Source: Chitinophagaceae bacterium
Lineage (GTDB): Bacteria > Bacteroidota > Bacteroidia > Chitinophagales > Chitinophagaceae
NCBI GenBank assembly: GCA_016720565.1
Contig: JADKKJ010000011.1
Span: 1,054,001-1,118,000 of the forward strand
Length of the DNA: 64,000 nucleotides
Direction: 5' to 3'
The notes beneath the pieces are model-generated. The model worked only from the letters and a program-made list of their open reading frames with translations. It had not been told where the DNA came from and made no database searches. Position 1 is the first letter of the stretch. Every line of letters begins with the position of its first letter. Positions 32,717 to 40,440 of this stretch are shown here, one piece after another. A program made the position numbers and the translations under genes.

Positions 32717-34858
32717 ATGCGTCTCAGATCATTGTTTGCCATTTTTGCGGCCGCTTGTTTTTTTCAAGCCAGCGCCGCTGATATTATTGTTCGTTCTGTA
32801 AACAACCAGGTGGAACTGACCGTAACACATCAGTCGAATGGAGCCGTTCTGTATTCAATAAATTATAAAGGGAAAAAAGTGATTCTTCCATCGGGTCTTG
32901 GATTCAAATTCCAAACTCCTGCTATTTCCCTGGATCAGTTCGACCTGAAAAAAGTGGATTCCAGTTCAATGGACCAGACCTGGAAACCGGTTTGGGGGGA
33001 GAATGCCAGCATACGCGATCAGTATCGTGAATTGACCCTTAGCCTGGTGGATAAAAATGGTTCTGGGGTGGAGATGCAAATAGTGTTTCGTGTATTTAAT
33101 GAAGGGGTAGGCTTCCGTTATGTATTCCCGCAGCAGGAAAAATTGAATCATTTTATTATCGCGGATGAAAAAACACAGTTCGCACTGGCAGGCGACCATA
33201 TGGCTTTTTGGATACCCGGGGATTTTGATACCAATGAATTCAAGTATAATCATACCCGCATCAGTAAAGTAGATGCTTCCAGTGGTATGATGAGCCAGGA
33301 GATCCATGCAAAGACCTCTTTCAGTGCGAATGGCGTACAAACGCCATTGATGATGAAATCGGATGACGGGCTTTATATCAATATTCATGAAGCGGCGCTG
33401 GTGAATTACCCCGCTATGGATATCCTGATCGATAAATCGACCAACACGCTGAATTCATATTTAGTGCCGGATGCCGTTGGAAACAAAGCTTACCTGCAGG
33501 CGCCTGCAAAAACACCCTGGAGAACCATTATTGTAAGCGATAAGGCCACCGAGATACTGGCGGCAAATAAAATGATCCTCAACCTGAATGATCCTTCTAA
33601 AATTGAAGATCCTTCCTGGATCAAGCCGCAGAAAATGGTAGGCGTATGGTGGGAAATGCATATTGGTAAATCGAGCTGGGATTATGGCGTTACCAAATCC
33701 GCCTCTTTCATGCAGCCCCATGGCCATCATGGCGCCAATACAGAAAATGTAAAACGTTATATCGATTTTGCCGCGAAGAATGGTATACAAAGCGTATTAG
33801 TGGAAGGATGGAACACTGGTTGGGAAGACTGGTTCGGTCAGTGGAAAGAAGATGTATTTGATTTTGTAACTCCTTATCCCGATTTCAATGTAGTAGAGTT
33901 GCAGAAATATGCCGCTTCGAAAAACGTGAAGATCATCATGCATCATGAGACCTCGGCCTCGGTGACCAATTATGAGCGATGGATGGATACCGCCTATCGT
34001 TTCATGAAAAAATATGGTTATGATGCGGTGAAGACCGGTTATGTGGGAAGGATCATTCCAAGAGGGGAGCATCATGACGGGCAGTGGATGATCCGCCATT
34101 ATGAAAGAGTAGCGGCAAAGACTGCAAGCTATCATATCATGGTAGATGCGCATGAGCCGGTAAGGCCAACAGGTTTACAGCGTACTTATCCAAACTGGCT
34201 GGCCTGTGAGGCAGCAAGAGGAAATGAATTCAATGCCTGGAGCGAGGGCAATCCTCCCGATCATGAGACCATACTTCCTTTTACAAGATTGATGGGCGGA
34301 CCAATGGATTATACACCTGGTATATTCAGGGTTAAATTGAATTATCTCGACAGCAATAAGAAAGAGTCCGTACATACTACCCTTTGTAAACAGCTGGCGC
34401 TGTATGTTACGATGTATAGTCCTTTGCAAATGGCCGCCGACCTGCCTGAGAATTATGAAGCAAGAAGCGACGCATTTCAATTCATAAGAGATGTGGCGGT
34501 AGATTGGGATGAGACCAGAATACTGGAAGCAGAACCCGGCGATTATGTAGAAATAGCCAGGAAGGCCAAGGGAAGCCCTAACTGGTTCATCGGAGCTATT
34601 ACAGATGAGAATGCAAGAAATTTCCTGACGCCATTAAATTTCCTGGATAGCGATAAAAAATATGTAGCTACCATTTACAGGGATGCGGATAATGCCAGCT
34701 GGGATAAAAATCCGGAGGCATACAAGATCGAAAAATATATTGTTGACAGTAAATCAGGACTGGTCTTAAAACTGGCCGCAGGCGGTGGTGCGGCAGTCAG
34801 CATCATGCCCGCAACCGACAATGATATAAGGTCATATCAAAAAATAAATAAAAAATGA
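32717..34858 (+). CDS. GH97 alpha-glycosidase (SusB-like)
   Basis: A 713-residue exported glycoside hydrolase of family 97, with signal peptide MRLRSLFAIFAAACFFQASA. The N-terminal beta-sandwich (GLGFKFQTPAISLDQFDL; GVGFRYVFPQQ) is followed by a TIM barrel with VLVEGWNTGWEDWFG, DAVKTGYVGRIIPRGEHHDG, MVDAHEPVRPTGLQRTYPN and ARGNEFNAW, then a C-terminal beta domain. Family 97 holds inverting alpha-glucosidases and retaining alpha-galactosidases; I do not assign the mechanism from these motifs. Its dyad and the coupled sugar-transporter gene favour an alpha-glucan role. The stop codon overlaps the next start (ATGA). Confidence 0.9.
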   Translation: MRLRSLFAIFAAACFFQASAADIIVRSVNNQVELTVTHQSNGAVLYSINYKGKKVILPSGLGFKFQTPAISLDQFDLKKVDSSSMDQTWKPVWGENASIRDQYRELTLSLVDKNGSGVEMQIVFRVFNEGVGFRYVFPQQEKLNHFIIADEKTQFALAGDHMAFWIPGDFDTNEFKYNHTRISKVDASSGMMSQEIHAKTSFSANGVQTPLMMKSDDGLYINIHEAALVNYPAMDILIDKSTNTLNSYLVPDAVGNKAYLQAPAKTPWRTIIVSDKATEILAANKMILNLNDPSKIEDPSWIKPQKMVGVWWEMHIGKSSWDYGVTKSASFMQPHGHHGANTENVKRYIDFAAKNGIQSVLVEGWNTGWEDWFGQWKEDVFDFVTPYPDFNVVELQKYAASKNVKIIMHHETSASVTNYERWMDTAYRFMKKYGYDAVKTGYVGRIIPRGEHHDGQWMIRHYERVAAKTASYHIMVDAHEPVRPTGLQRTYPNWLACEAARGNEFNAWSEGNPPDHETILPFTRLMGGPMDYTPGIFRVKLNYLDSNKKESVHTTLCKQLALYVTMYSPLQMAADLPENYEARSDAFQFIRDVAVDWDETRILEAEPGDYVEIARKAKGSPNWFIGAITDENARNFLTPLNFLDSDKKYVATIYRDADNASWDKNPEAYKIEKYIVDSKSGLVLKLAAGGGAAVSIMPATDNDIRSYQKINKK

Positions 34859-35115
34859 GTACAGCAGAAATTTTAGGATATGCCGCCGGGGCCATGACCG
34901 CTTTTACTTTTTTGCCCCAGGTAATAAAGACCTGGAAATCCAAATCGGCTAAGGATATCTCCATGAACATGTTCCTGATCGCATTTACCAATGAGATCAT
35001 GTGGCTGGTTTATGGGGTTATGCTGGATAACTGGGTGATCATTTCCACCAATGCGGTAATGCTGATCATGTCGGGTATTATGATCTGGCTTAAAATTCGG
35101 TATAACCATCAGTGA
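34855..35115 (+). CDS. SemiSWEET sugar transporter
   Basis: An 86-residue membrane protein with three predicted helices (about 5-22, 38-55, 63-80). It carries the family's PQ motif in FTFLPQVIKTWKSKSAKDIS and the asparagine-rich second half (FTNEIMWLVYGVMLDNWVIISTNAVML). SemiSWEETs dimerise to form a facilitated sugar channel, usually in the inner membrane. The ATG shares ATGA with the GH97 stop codon, so translation is probably coupled. A HAD phosphatase gene starts 1 nt after its stop codon. Glucose released by GH97 is the likely cargo, by inference. Confidence 0.88.
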   Translation: MSTAEILGYAAGAMTAFTFLPQVIKTWKSKSAKDISMNMFLIAFTNEIMWLVYGVMLDNWVIISTNAVMLIMSGIMIWLKIRYNHQ

Positions 35116-35116
35116 T

Positions 35117-35740
35117 ATGACCTGGAAAGCGATCATTTATGATCTGGGTGGGGTATTGGTAGACTGGAATCCCCTGCATGTTTACAACGATCAGTATTTT
35201 GAATCAGAGGAGAAGAGAAGATTTTTCTTTGATAAAGTATGTACAAGTGATTGGAATGAAAGGCAGGACGAAGGATATCCCATCGCATTAGCTACCGAGG
35301 AGAAAGTCAATCAATTCCCCGAATGGGAAGCCCCCATTCGGGATTTTTATGGACGATGGATAGAGATGCTGAAAGGTCCTATTGAAGATTCAGTGGATCT
35401 TTTTCGCCGGCTGAAAGAAGGCACCGATCTTAAATTTTATGCACTCACCAACTGGAGCCACGAGACTTTTCCCCTGGCGCTGGAGCGATTTGAATTTTTG
35501 CAATGGTTTGATGGAATTGTAGTGAGTGGAACAGAGAAGAATAGAAAACCATTTCCTGATTTTTACCAATTATTGCTTGACCGCTATTCACTGAAAGCGG
35601 AGGAGGTGGTATTCATTGATGATAATATCCGAAATGTAAAAGCGGCGGAGGCATTGGGGATCGAAAGCATTCAATTCACCGATGCGGATACCGTGGAAAA
35701 AAAATTAAGTGAATTACTTCACATATCGCTCCACGGGTAA
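35117..35740 (+). CDS. HAD-family hydrolase (YihX-like)
   Basis: A 207-residue HAD phosphatase. The nucleophile motif is AIIYDLGGVLVDWNP (Asp then Gly in place of the second Asp, as in the YihX group). Motif II is YALTNWSHETF, motif III the Lys in EKNRKPFPDFYQ, and motif IV EVVFIDDNIRNVKAAEALG. YihX dephosphorylates alpha-glucose 1-phosphate, which would fit a glucan operon, but HAD specificity cannot be read from sequence. It is third in the GH97-SemiSWEET-HAD operon and overlaps the convergent recR by 27 nt. Confidence 0.85.
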   Translation: MTWKAIIYDLGGVLVDWNPLHVYNDQYFESEEKRRFFFDKVCTSDWNERQDEGYPIALATEEKVNQFPEWEAPIRDFYGRWIEMLKGPIEDSVDLFRRLKEGTDLKFYALTNWSHETFPLALERFEFLQWFDGIVVSGTEKNRKPFPDFYQLLLDRYSLKAEEVVFIDDNIRNVKAAEALGIESIQFTDADTVEKKLSELLHISLHG

Positions 35741-36328
35741 ACGGTTTTGAAGGCTTCTTCCTAAGGTCATTTCATCGGCGTATTCCAGTTCCCCACCAAA
35801 GGCAATACCCCTGGCAATGGTGGTCACCCGTACAGATGACTGCTGTAATTTTTTCTGTATATAATAGATGGTAGTATCCCCCTGAATGTTTGGGTTAAGT
35901 GCGAAGATCAATTCTTCGATCTGTTCTTTTTCCACCCGTTGTATGAGGGCTTCTATATTAAGCTGGTCCGGGCCAATCCCATCCAATGGGGAGATCACTC
36001 CACCCAATACATGATAGGTGCCATTGAACTGTTGCGTGCTTTCAATTGCGATCACATCCCGAATATTTTCAACCACACATATCAATTCTTTTTTACGTTG
36101 GGAGTTGGCGCAAATAGAACAGATATCGCCATCGGCTACATTATGGCAGCGCTGGCAGAATTTGATCTCGGCTCTCATTTTGGCGATCACTTCGCTGAAC
36201 TGGCCTACCTCGGCCGGCTCCTGTTTTAAGAGGTGCAATACCAGTCGAAGGGCCGTTTTCTTGCCAATACCCGGGAGCTTGGCGAACTCATTGACCGCAT
36301 TTTCGAGCAGGGAAGAGGAGAATTGCAT
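35714..36328 (-). CDS. recR: Recombination mediator protein RecR
   Basis: 204 residues with the complete RecR layout: helix-hairpin-helix LAKLPGIGKKTALRL-like region near residue 15, Cys4 zinc finger CQRCHNVADGDICSIC, Toprim domain ICVVENIRDVIAIE, and the C-terminal Walker-B-like ARGIAFGGELEYADEMTLGRSL. With RecF and RecO it loads RecA at single-strand gaps. Its 3' end overlaps the HAD gene tail to tail. Confidence 0.97.
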   Translation of the reverse strand: MQFSSSLLENAVNEFAKLPGIGKKTALRLVLHLLKQEPAEVGQFSEVIAKMRAEIKFCQRCHNVADGDICSICANSQRKKELICVVENIRDVIAIESTQQFNGTYHVLGGVISPLDGIGPDQLNIEALIQRVEKEQIEELIFALNPNIQGDTTIYYIQKKLQQSSVRVTTIARGIAFGGELEYADEMTLGRSLQNRLPVERYVK

Positions 36329-36339
36329 GGAACGAAAAT

Positions 36340-36443
36340 AGTCAATAGTCGGAAGTCAAAAGTCAAAAGTCTTCCTCTCGAAGACCAATCTTTACCAACA
36401 CAAATCTTCTGACTCCCGACTTTCGACTCCCGACTTTGGACTC
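36340..36443. repeat. Palindrome of 7-nt AGTCGGA/AAAGTCA units upstream of metH
   Basis: The left arm (36340-36371) has TAGTCGG AAGTCAA AAGTCAA AAGTC; the right arm (36406-36443) has the complementary GACTCCCGACTTTCGACTCC. The loop is ~35 nt. It separates the divergent genes recR and metH. Confidence 0.75.
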
Positions 36444-36453
36444 TCCTCAAAGG

Positions 36454-36545
36454 CTTGCATTTTCCCCAATTAAAGCCTATTTTTGCCTCTCTAACGGCGG
36501 ATTTGTTTATTGTTCGGCCAAACCCAGCTAATCGGGTAACAGAAC
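36454..36545 (+). promoter_or_regulatory. Promoter and structured leader of the metH operon
   Basis: CTTG (36454-36457), 20 nt, TATTTTTG (36478-36485) match the -33/-7 pattern. The leader is about 118 nt long. It has nested pairing GTTC (36512-36515) with GAAC (36542-36545) and ACCC (36522-36525) with GGGT (36534-36537), plus two copies of AACGTTAC further down. I recognise no B12 box or SAM riboswitch core. Confidence 0.5.
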
Positions 36546-36608
36546 TAATGAACGTTACAGAACCAACTTCACATGGTTTCCCAACGTTACTAGTTCGAAA
36601 TTATTATT

Positions 36609-37610
36609 ATGAAGACAATTCAGGATTGTTTGAAGGAGCGCATTCTGGTGATCGATGGTGCCATGGGTACTATGATCCAGCGCCACAAACTTTCCGAGGA
36701 GGATTATCGTGGCGAGCGATTCAAAGATTGGAAGAGTGATGTAAAGGGAAACAATGATCTGCTGAATATCACCCAGCCTGAGATCGTGATCGGTATTCAC
36801 CTTGAATACCTGGAGGCAGGCGCTGATATACTGGAAACAAATACGTTCAGCAGCACGGTGATCGCCCAGGCCGATTATGGCATGGAATCGCTGGCTTATG
36901 AGTTAAATGTAGAAGCGGCCAAATGCGCACGCGAAGCCATACGTCGATCCGGCAAGCAGGCATGGGTAGCAGGAGCCATGGGCCCTTTGAATAAAACCCT
37001 TAGCCTTTCACCTGATGTGAACAATCCCGGGTTCAGGGCTGTTAGTTTTGATGAAGTGGTAGAGGCTTATTATGAGCAGGTGAAAGGGTTGGTGGATGGA
37101 GGGGTGGACCTGTTGCTGATCGAGACCATTTTTGATACGTTGAATGCGAAGGCGGCGATCTATGCAATCAAAAAATATTTCAGGGATACAAACAAAGAAC
37201 CACTGCCAGTGATGATCAGTGGAACGATCACAGACGCTTCGGGTCGTACCCTTAGCGGGCAAACACTGGAAGCTTTTTATACTTCCGTGATGCATGCAAA
37301 GCCATTGAGCATTGGATTGAACTGCGCATTGGGCGCGAAGGAAATGCGCCCTCATATTGAGGAGCTTTCCCAGCTGTCTTCCAGTTATGTATCAGCTTAT
37401 CCCAATGCAGGTCTTCCAAATGCGATGGGAGAATACGATGAGCATCCAGAGGACACGGCGCATTACCTGGAAGAATGGGCCAAGGAAGGATTTGTAAATA
37501 TCGTGGGTGGTTGCTGCGGCACTACCCCGGATCATATACGGCATATAGCACAGGAGGTAAAGGGACTTCAACCCCGGCCTCTGCCAAAACTTGAAACCAG
37601 CTTAGTATGA
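36609..37610 (+). CDS. metH: Methionine synthase MetH, homocysteine-binding half
   Basis: A 333-residue homocysteine S-methyltransferase domain. The opening ERILVIDGAMGTMIQRHKL and the zinc ligands GLNCALG and VGGCCGTTPDHI match the first module of cobalamin-dependent methionine synthase. In Escherichia coli this module is fused to the rest of MetH; here it is a separate polypeptide, an arrangement common in Bacteroidota. The remaining modules are encoded from 37709. Its stop codon overlaps the start of a 32-residue membrane ORF. Confidence 0.96.
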   Translation: MKTIQDCLKERILVIDGAMGTMIQRHKLSEEDYRGERFKDWKSDVKGNNDLLNITQPEIVIGIHLEYLEAGADILETNTFSSTVIAQADYGMESLAYELNVEAAKCAREAIRRSGKQAWVAGAMGPLNKTLSLSPDVNNPGFRAVSFDEVVEAYYEQVKGLVDGGVDLLLIETIFDTLNAKAAIYAIKKYFRDTNKEPLPVMISGTITDASGRTLSGQTLEAFYTSVMHAKPLSIGLNCALGAKEMRPHIEELSQLSSSYVSAYPNAGLPNAMGEYDEHPEDTAHYLEEWAKEGFVNIVGGCCGTTPDHIRHIAQEVKGLQPRPLPKLETSLV

Positions 37611-37705
37611 GTACCCCACAGTATCTGATCATTCTATCAATTTTGATCCTGCTCGTGAATAATTTTTCATGGCTCAGGGACCTTTTCGCAAAAAAGAGTA
37701 ACTAA
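37607..37705 (+). CDS. 32-residue single-helix membrane protein between the metH halves
   Basis: The ORF starts in an ATGA overlap with the stop codon of the first metH gene and ends 3 nt before the ATG of the second. It encodes MSTPQYLIILSILILLVN followed by NFSWLRDLFAKKSN: one hydrophobic helix (about residues 6-19), then an amphipathic, positively charged tail. The tight spacing on both sides argues for a translated gene rather than a random ORF. I recognise no family. Possible roles are anchoring MetH at the membrane or simply coupling translation of the halves. Confidence 0.6.
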   Translation: MSTPQYLIILSILILLVNNFSWLRDLFAKKSN

Positions 37706-37708
37706 AAA

Positions 37709-40381
37709 ATGCCGGAGAATTTTTCTATCAAACCCTATTTACGTTTAGCTGGTCTCGAACCACTGGTGATAAGGCCAGAAACGAATTTTGTGAATGTTGG
37801 CGAGAGAACCAATGTAACAGGTTCCAAGAAATTCGCAAGACTTATCCGTGATAACAAATATGAGGAAGCGCTGAGTGTGGCCCGCCAGCAGGTGGAAAGC
37901 GGCGCCCAGGTATTGGACGTGAATATGGATGACGCGCTGCTTGACGGTGTACTGGCCATGACCACTTTCCTGAATCTATTACAAAGCGAACCGGATATTG
38001 CCCGTATTCCTATCATGATCGATAGTTCAAAATTTGAGATCATACAGGCGGGACTGAAATGTGTGCAGGGAAAATGTATCGTCAATTCCATTTCAATGAA
38101 GGAAGGCGAGGCCAAATTCATTGAGCAGGCCATCATCTGCCAGTCATTTGGCGCCAGCGTTATCGTGATGGCTTTTGATGAACAAGGACAGGCTGATACC
38201 AGGGACCGAAAGGTTTCAATTTGCCATCGTGCCTATAAGATCCTTACCGAACAGGTAGGATTCGATCCCCAGGATATCATTTTCGACCCCAATGTTTTTG
38301 CCATTGCCACCGGATTGGAAGAGCATAATAATTACGGTGTTGATTTTATTGAGGCTACCCGCGAGATCAAGCAACTGATGCCGCTTACCAAGGTGAGTGG
38401 TGGTGTAAGTAATCTTTCTTTCTCTTTTCGCGGGAACGACCATGTACGGGAAGCAATGCATTCCGTATTCCTTTTCCATGCCATTAAAGCGGGCATGGAT
38501 ATGGGTATCGTAAATGCGGGACAACTGGTAGTGTATGATGAAATAGAACCCGGACTAAGGGATCTCTGTGAAGATGTGATCCTTAACCGAAACAATGATA
38601 ATAACGAGGCTACGGAAAAACTGATCGCGTTCGCGGAAACCGTGAAAGCAAAAGGAAAAGTGGAGGTAAGAGATGAGGCCTGGAGAAATAATACCGTAGA
38701 AGAAAGACTGAAACATGCCCTGGTAAATGGCATCACTGAATATATAGAACTGGATACCGAAGAGGCCAGGCAGAAATATGCCAAACCACTTGAAGTGATA
38801 GAAGGTCCGCTGATGGCAGGAATGAATTATGTGGGGGATCTTTTTGGCGCAGGTAAAATGTTTTTACCACAGGTAGTAAAAAGCGCGCGCGTGATGAAAA
38901 AAAGCGTGGCGGTATTAACCCCATTTATTGAAGCGGAAAAACTGGAAGCATCTGATGCGCCCACGATCCTGCTGGCTACTGTAAAAGGCGATGTACACGA
39001 TATCGGGAAAAATATTGTAGGTGTAGTGCTGGGTTGTAATGGGTATAACATTAGAGACCTGGGTGTAATGGTGCCCGCAGATAAAATATTGGATGAAGCG
39101 GAGAAATGCGGCGCAGCTATCATTGGCCTTAGCGGCTTGATCACTCCTTCCCTGGATGAGATGGTGCATGTGGCCCATGAAATGAAAAGAAGGGGAATGA
39201 AGCAGCCATTGCTGATAGGCGGCGCAACCACTTCCAGGATGCATACAGCAGTTAAGATCGAGCCGCAGTATGATAATGGGGTAATGCATATTCTGGATGC
39301 CTCCCGTAGTGTAACGGCCGTCAGCACTTTGCTGAGCAAAGAAAAAGACCAGTTCCTGAAACAGGCCAAAACCGAATATGCGGCCTTAAGAGAGCAATTC
39401 CTGAATAAGAATAAAAAAGAACTGATCCCCTATGAAGAAGCGGTGATCACCAAAGAATATTTTGACTGGAAGGGATATAAGCCCGTGAAGCCTTCCGTGG
39501 ATGGGGTAAAAGTGCTGAAGGCATTTGACCTGGGCACGATCGCTGAATTCATCGACTGGGGTCCCTTCTTTATAGCCTGGGAAATGCCCGGCCATTACCC
39601 ACAGGTATTGACCGATAAGATCTTTGGCGTGGAGGCTACCCGTTTATTCGAGGATGCGCAGAAATTATTAAAACAGATCGTGGAGGAGAAATGGTTTACC
39701 GCGGATGGAGTGATCGGTTTCTGGCCGGCCTCTACCAATAATGCGGATACCATTCGGCTTCAAACGCCAAAAGGGGAAGTGAAATTGGAATCGCTTCGCC
39801 AGCAAATGAAAAAAGCGGTTGGTCAGCCCAGTTATTCACTGGCCGATTTTGTAAGACCGGATGACCTTGGAGGTAATGACCATATGGGCGCTTTCGCCGT
39901 GACCATTCATGGTGCCAAAAAATATATTGACCAGTTCCAGGCCCAGCATGATGATTATAATAAGATCCTGGTGCAGGTGCTGGCCGATCGTATGGTAGAG
40001 GCTTTCGCGGAATGCCTTCACCAAAAAGTGAGAAAAGAATACTGGGGTTATAATAAGGATGAAAAGCTGAGCAATGAGCAGCTGATCCGTGAAGAATATA
40101 AAGGCATTCGCCCGGCACCCGGATATCCGGCTTGTCCTGACCATACCGAAAAGATCAAATTATTCGAACTGTTGGATGTTACAGCGAATATTGGTATCAG
40201 CATGACGGAAAGCCTGGCCATGGATCCTCCTGCTTCCGTTTGCGGTTGGTATTTTGCGTACCCCGGAAGCCATTATTTCGGTTTAGGCAAGATAGGCAGG
40301 GACCAGCTGGCGGATTATGCCAAAAGAAAAGGGATGCCCCTGGAAGAAGCGGAAAGATGGCTTCGCCCTGTGCTGGAATGA
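37709..40381 (+). CDS. metH: Methionine synthase MetH, folate/cobalamin/activation half
   Basis: An 890-residue protein carrying three MetH modules. The pterin-binding barrel (about 20-290) has FVNVGERTNVTGSKKF and IMIDSSKFEII. The cobalamin cap and B12-binding domains (about 330-570) have KGDVHDIGKNIV with the cobalt-ligating His430, and LSGLITPSLDEM. The SAM-binding activation domain (about 600-890) has WGPFFIAWEMPG, RPAPGYPACPDHTEK and PASVCGWYFAYPGSHYFGLGKIGRDQ. It regenerates methionine from 5-methyltetrahydrofolate with the product of the upstream metH gene. Start ATG 37709. Confidence 0.97.
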   Translation: MPENFSIKPYLRLAGLEPLVIRPETNFVNVGERTNVTGSKKFARLIRDNKYEEALSVARQQVESGAQVLDVNMDDALLDGVLAMTTFLNLLQSEPDIARIPIMIDSSKFEIIQAGLKCVQGKCIVNSISMKEGEAKFIEQAIICQSFGASVIVMAFDEQGQADTRDRKVSICHRAYKILTEQVGFDPQDIIFDPNVFAIATGLEEHNNYGVDFIEATREIKQLMPLTKVSGGVSNLSFSFRGNDHVREAMHSVFLFHAIKAGMDMGIVNAGQLVVYDEIEPGLRDLCEDVILNRNNDNNEATEKLIAFAETVKAKGKVEVRDEAWRNNTVEERLKHALVNGITEYIELDTEEARQKYAKPLEVIEGPLMAGMNYVGDLFGAGKMFLPQVVKSARVMKKSVAVLTPFIEAEKLEASDAPTILLATVKGDVHDIGKNIVGVVLGCNGYNIRDLGVMVPADKILDEAEKCGAAIIGLSGLITPSLDEMVHVAHEMKRRGMKQPLLIGGATTSRMHTAVKIEPQYDNGVMHILDASRSVTAVSTLLSKEKDQFLKQAKTEYAALREQFLNKNKKELIPYEEAVITKEYFDWKGYKPVKPSVDGVKVLKAFDLGTIAEFIDWGPFFIAWEMPGHYPQVLTDKIFGVEATRLFEDAQKLLKQIVEEKWFTADGVIGFWPASTNNADTIRLQTPKGEVKLESLRQQMKKAVGQPSYSLADFVRPDDLGGNDHMGAFAVTIHGAKKYIDQFQAQHDDYNKILVQVLADRMVEAFAECLHQKVRKEYWGYNKDEKLSNEQLIREEYKGIRPAPGYPACPDHTEKIKLFELLDVTANIGISMTESLAMDPPASVCGWYFAYPGSHYFGLGKIGRDQLADYAKRKGMPLEEAERWLRPVLE

Positions 40382-40423
40382 TCAAATTAACCATTCCTTG
40401 GGGTAAATCTCAATAGCAAGCTT

Positions 40424-40431
40424 TAAGTTTG
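40424..40431 (+). promoter_or_regulatory. -7 element of the Ig-like lipoprotein gene
   Basis: TAAGTTTG matches TAnnTTTG and ends 9 nt before the ATG at 40441, so the mRNA leader would be only a few nucleotides. It rules out the in-frame TTG at 40429 as a start. Confidence 0.55.
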
Positions 40432-40440
40432 CAGCTACCC

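Noticed and set aside
36486..36608. Cobalamin or SAM riboswitch before metH
   Set aside because: No B12 box or SAM riboswitch core could be recognised by eye; kept only as an unassigned leader.
36455..36739. 94-codon ORF overlapping the metH leader and start
   Set aside because: It begins inside the promoter and continues out of frame through metH; a shadow ORF.
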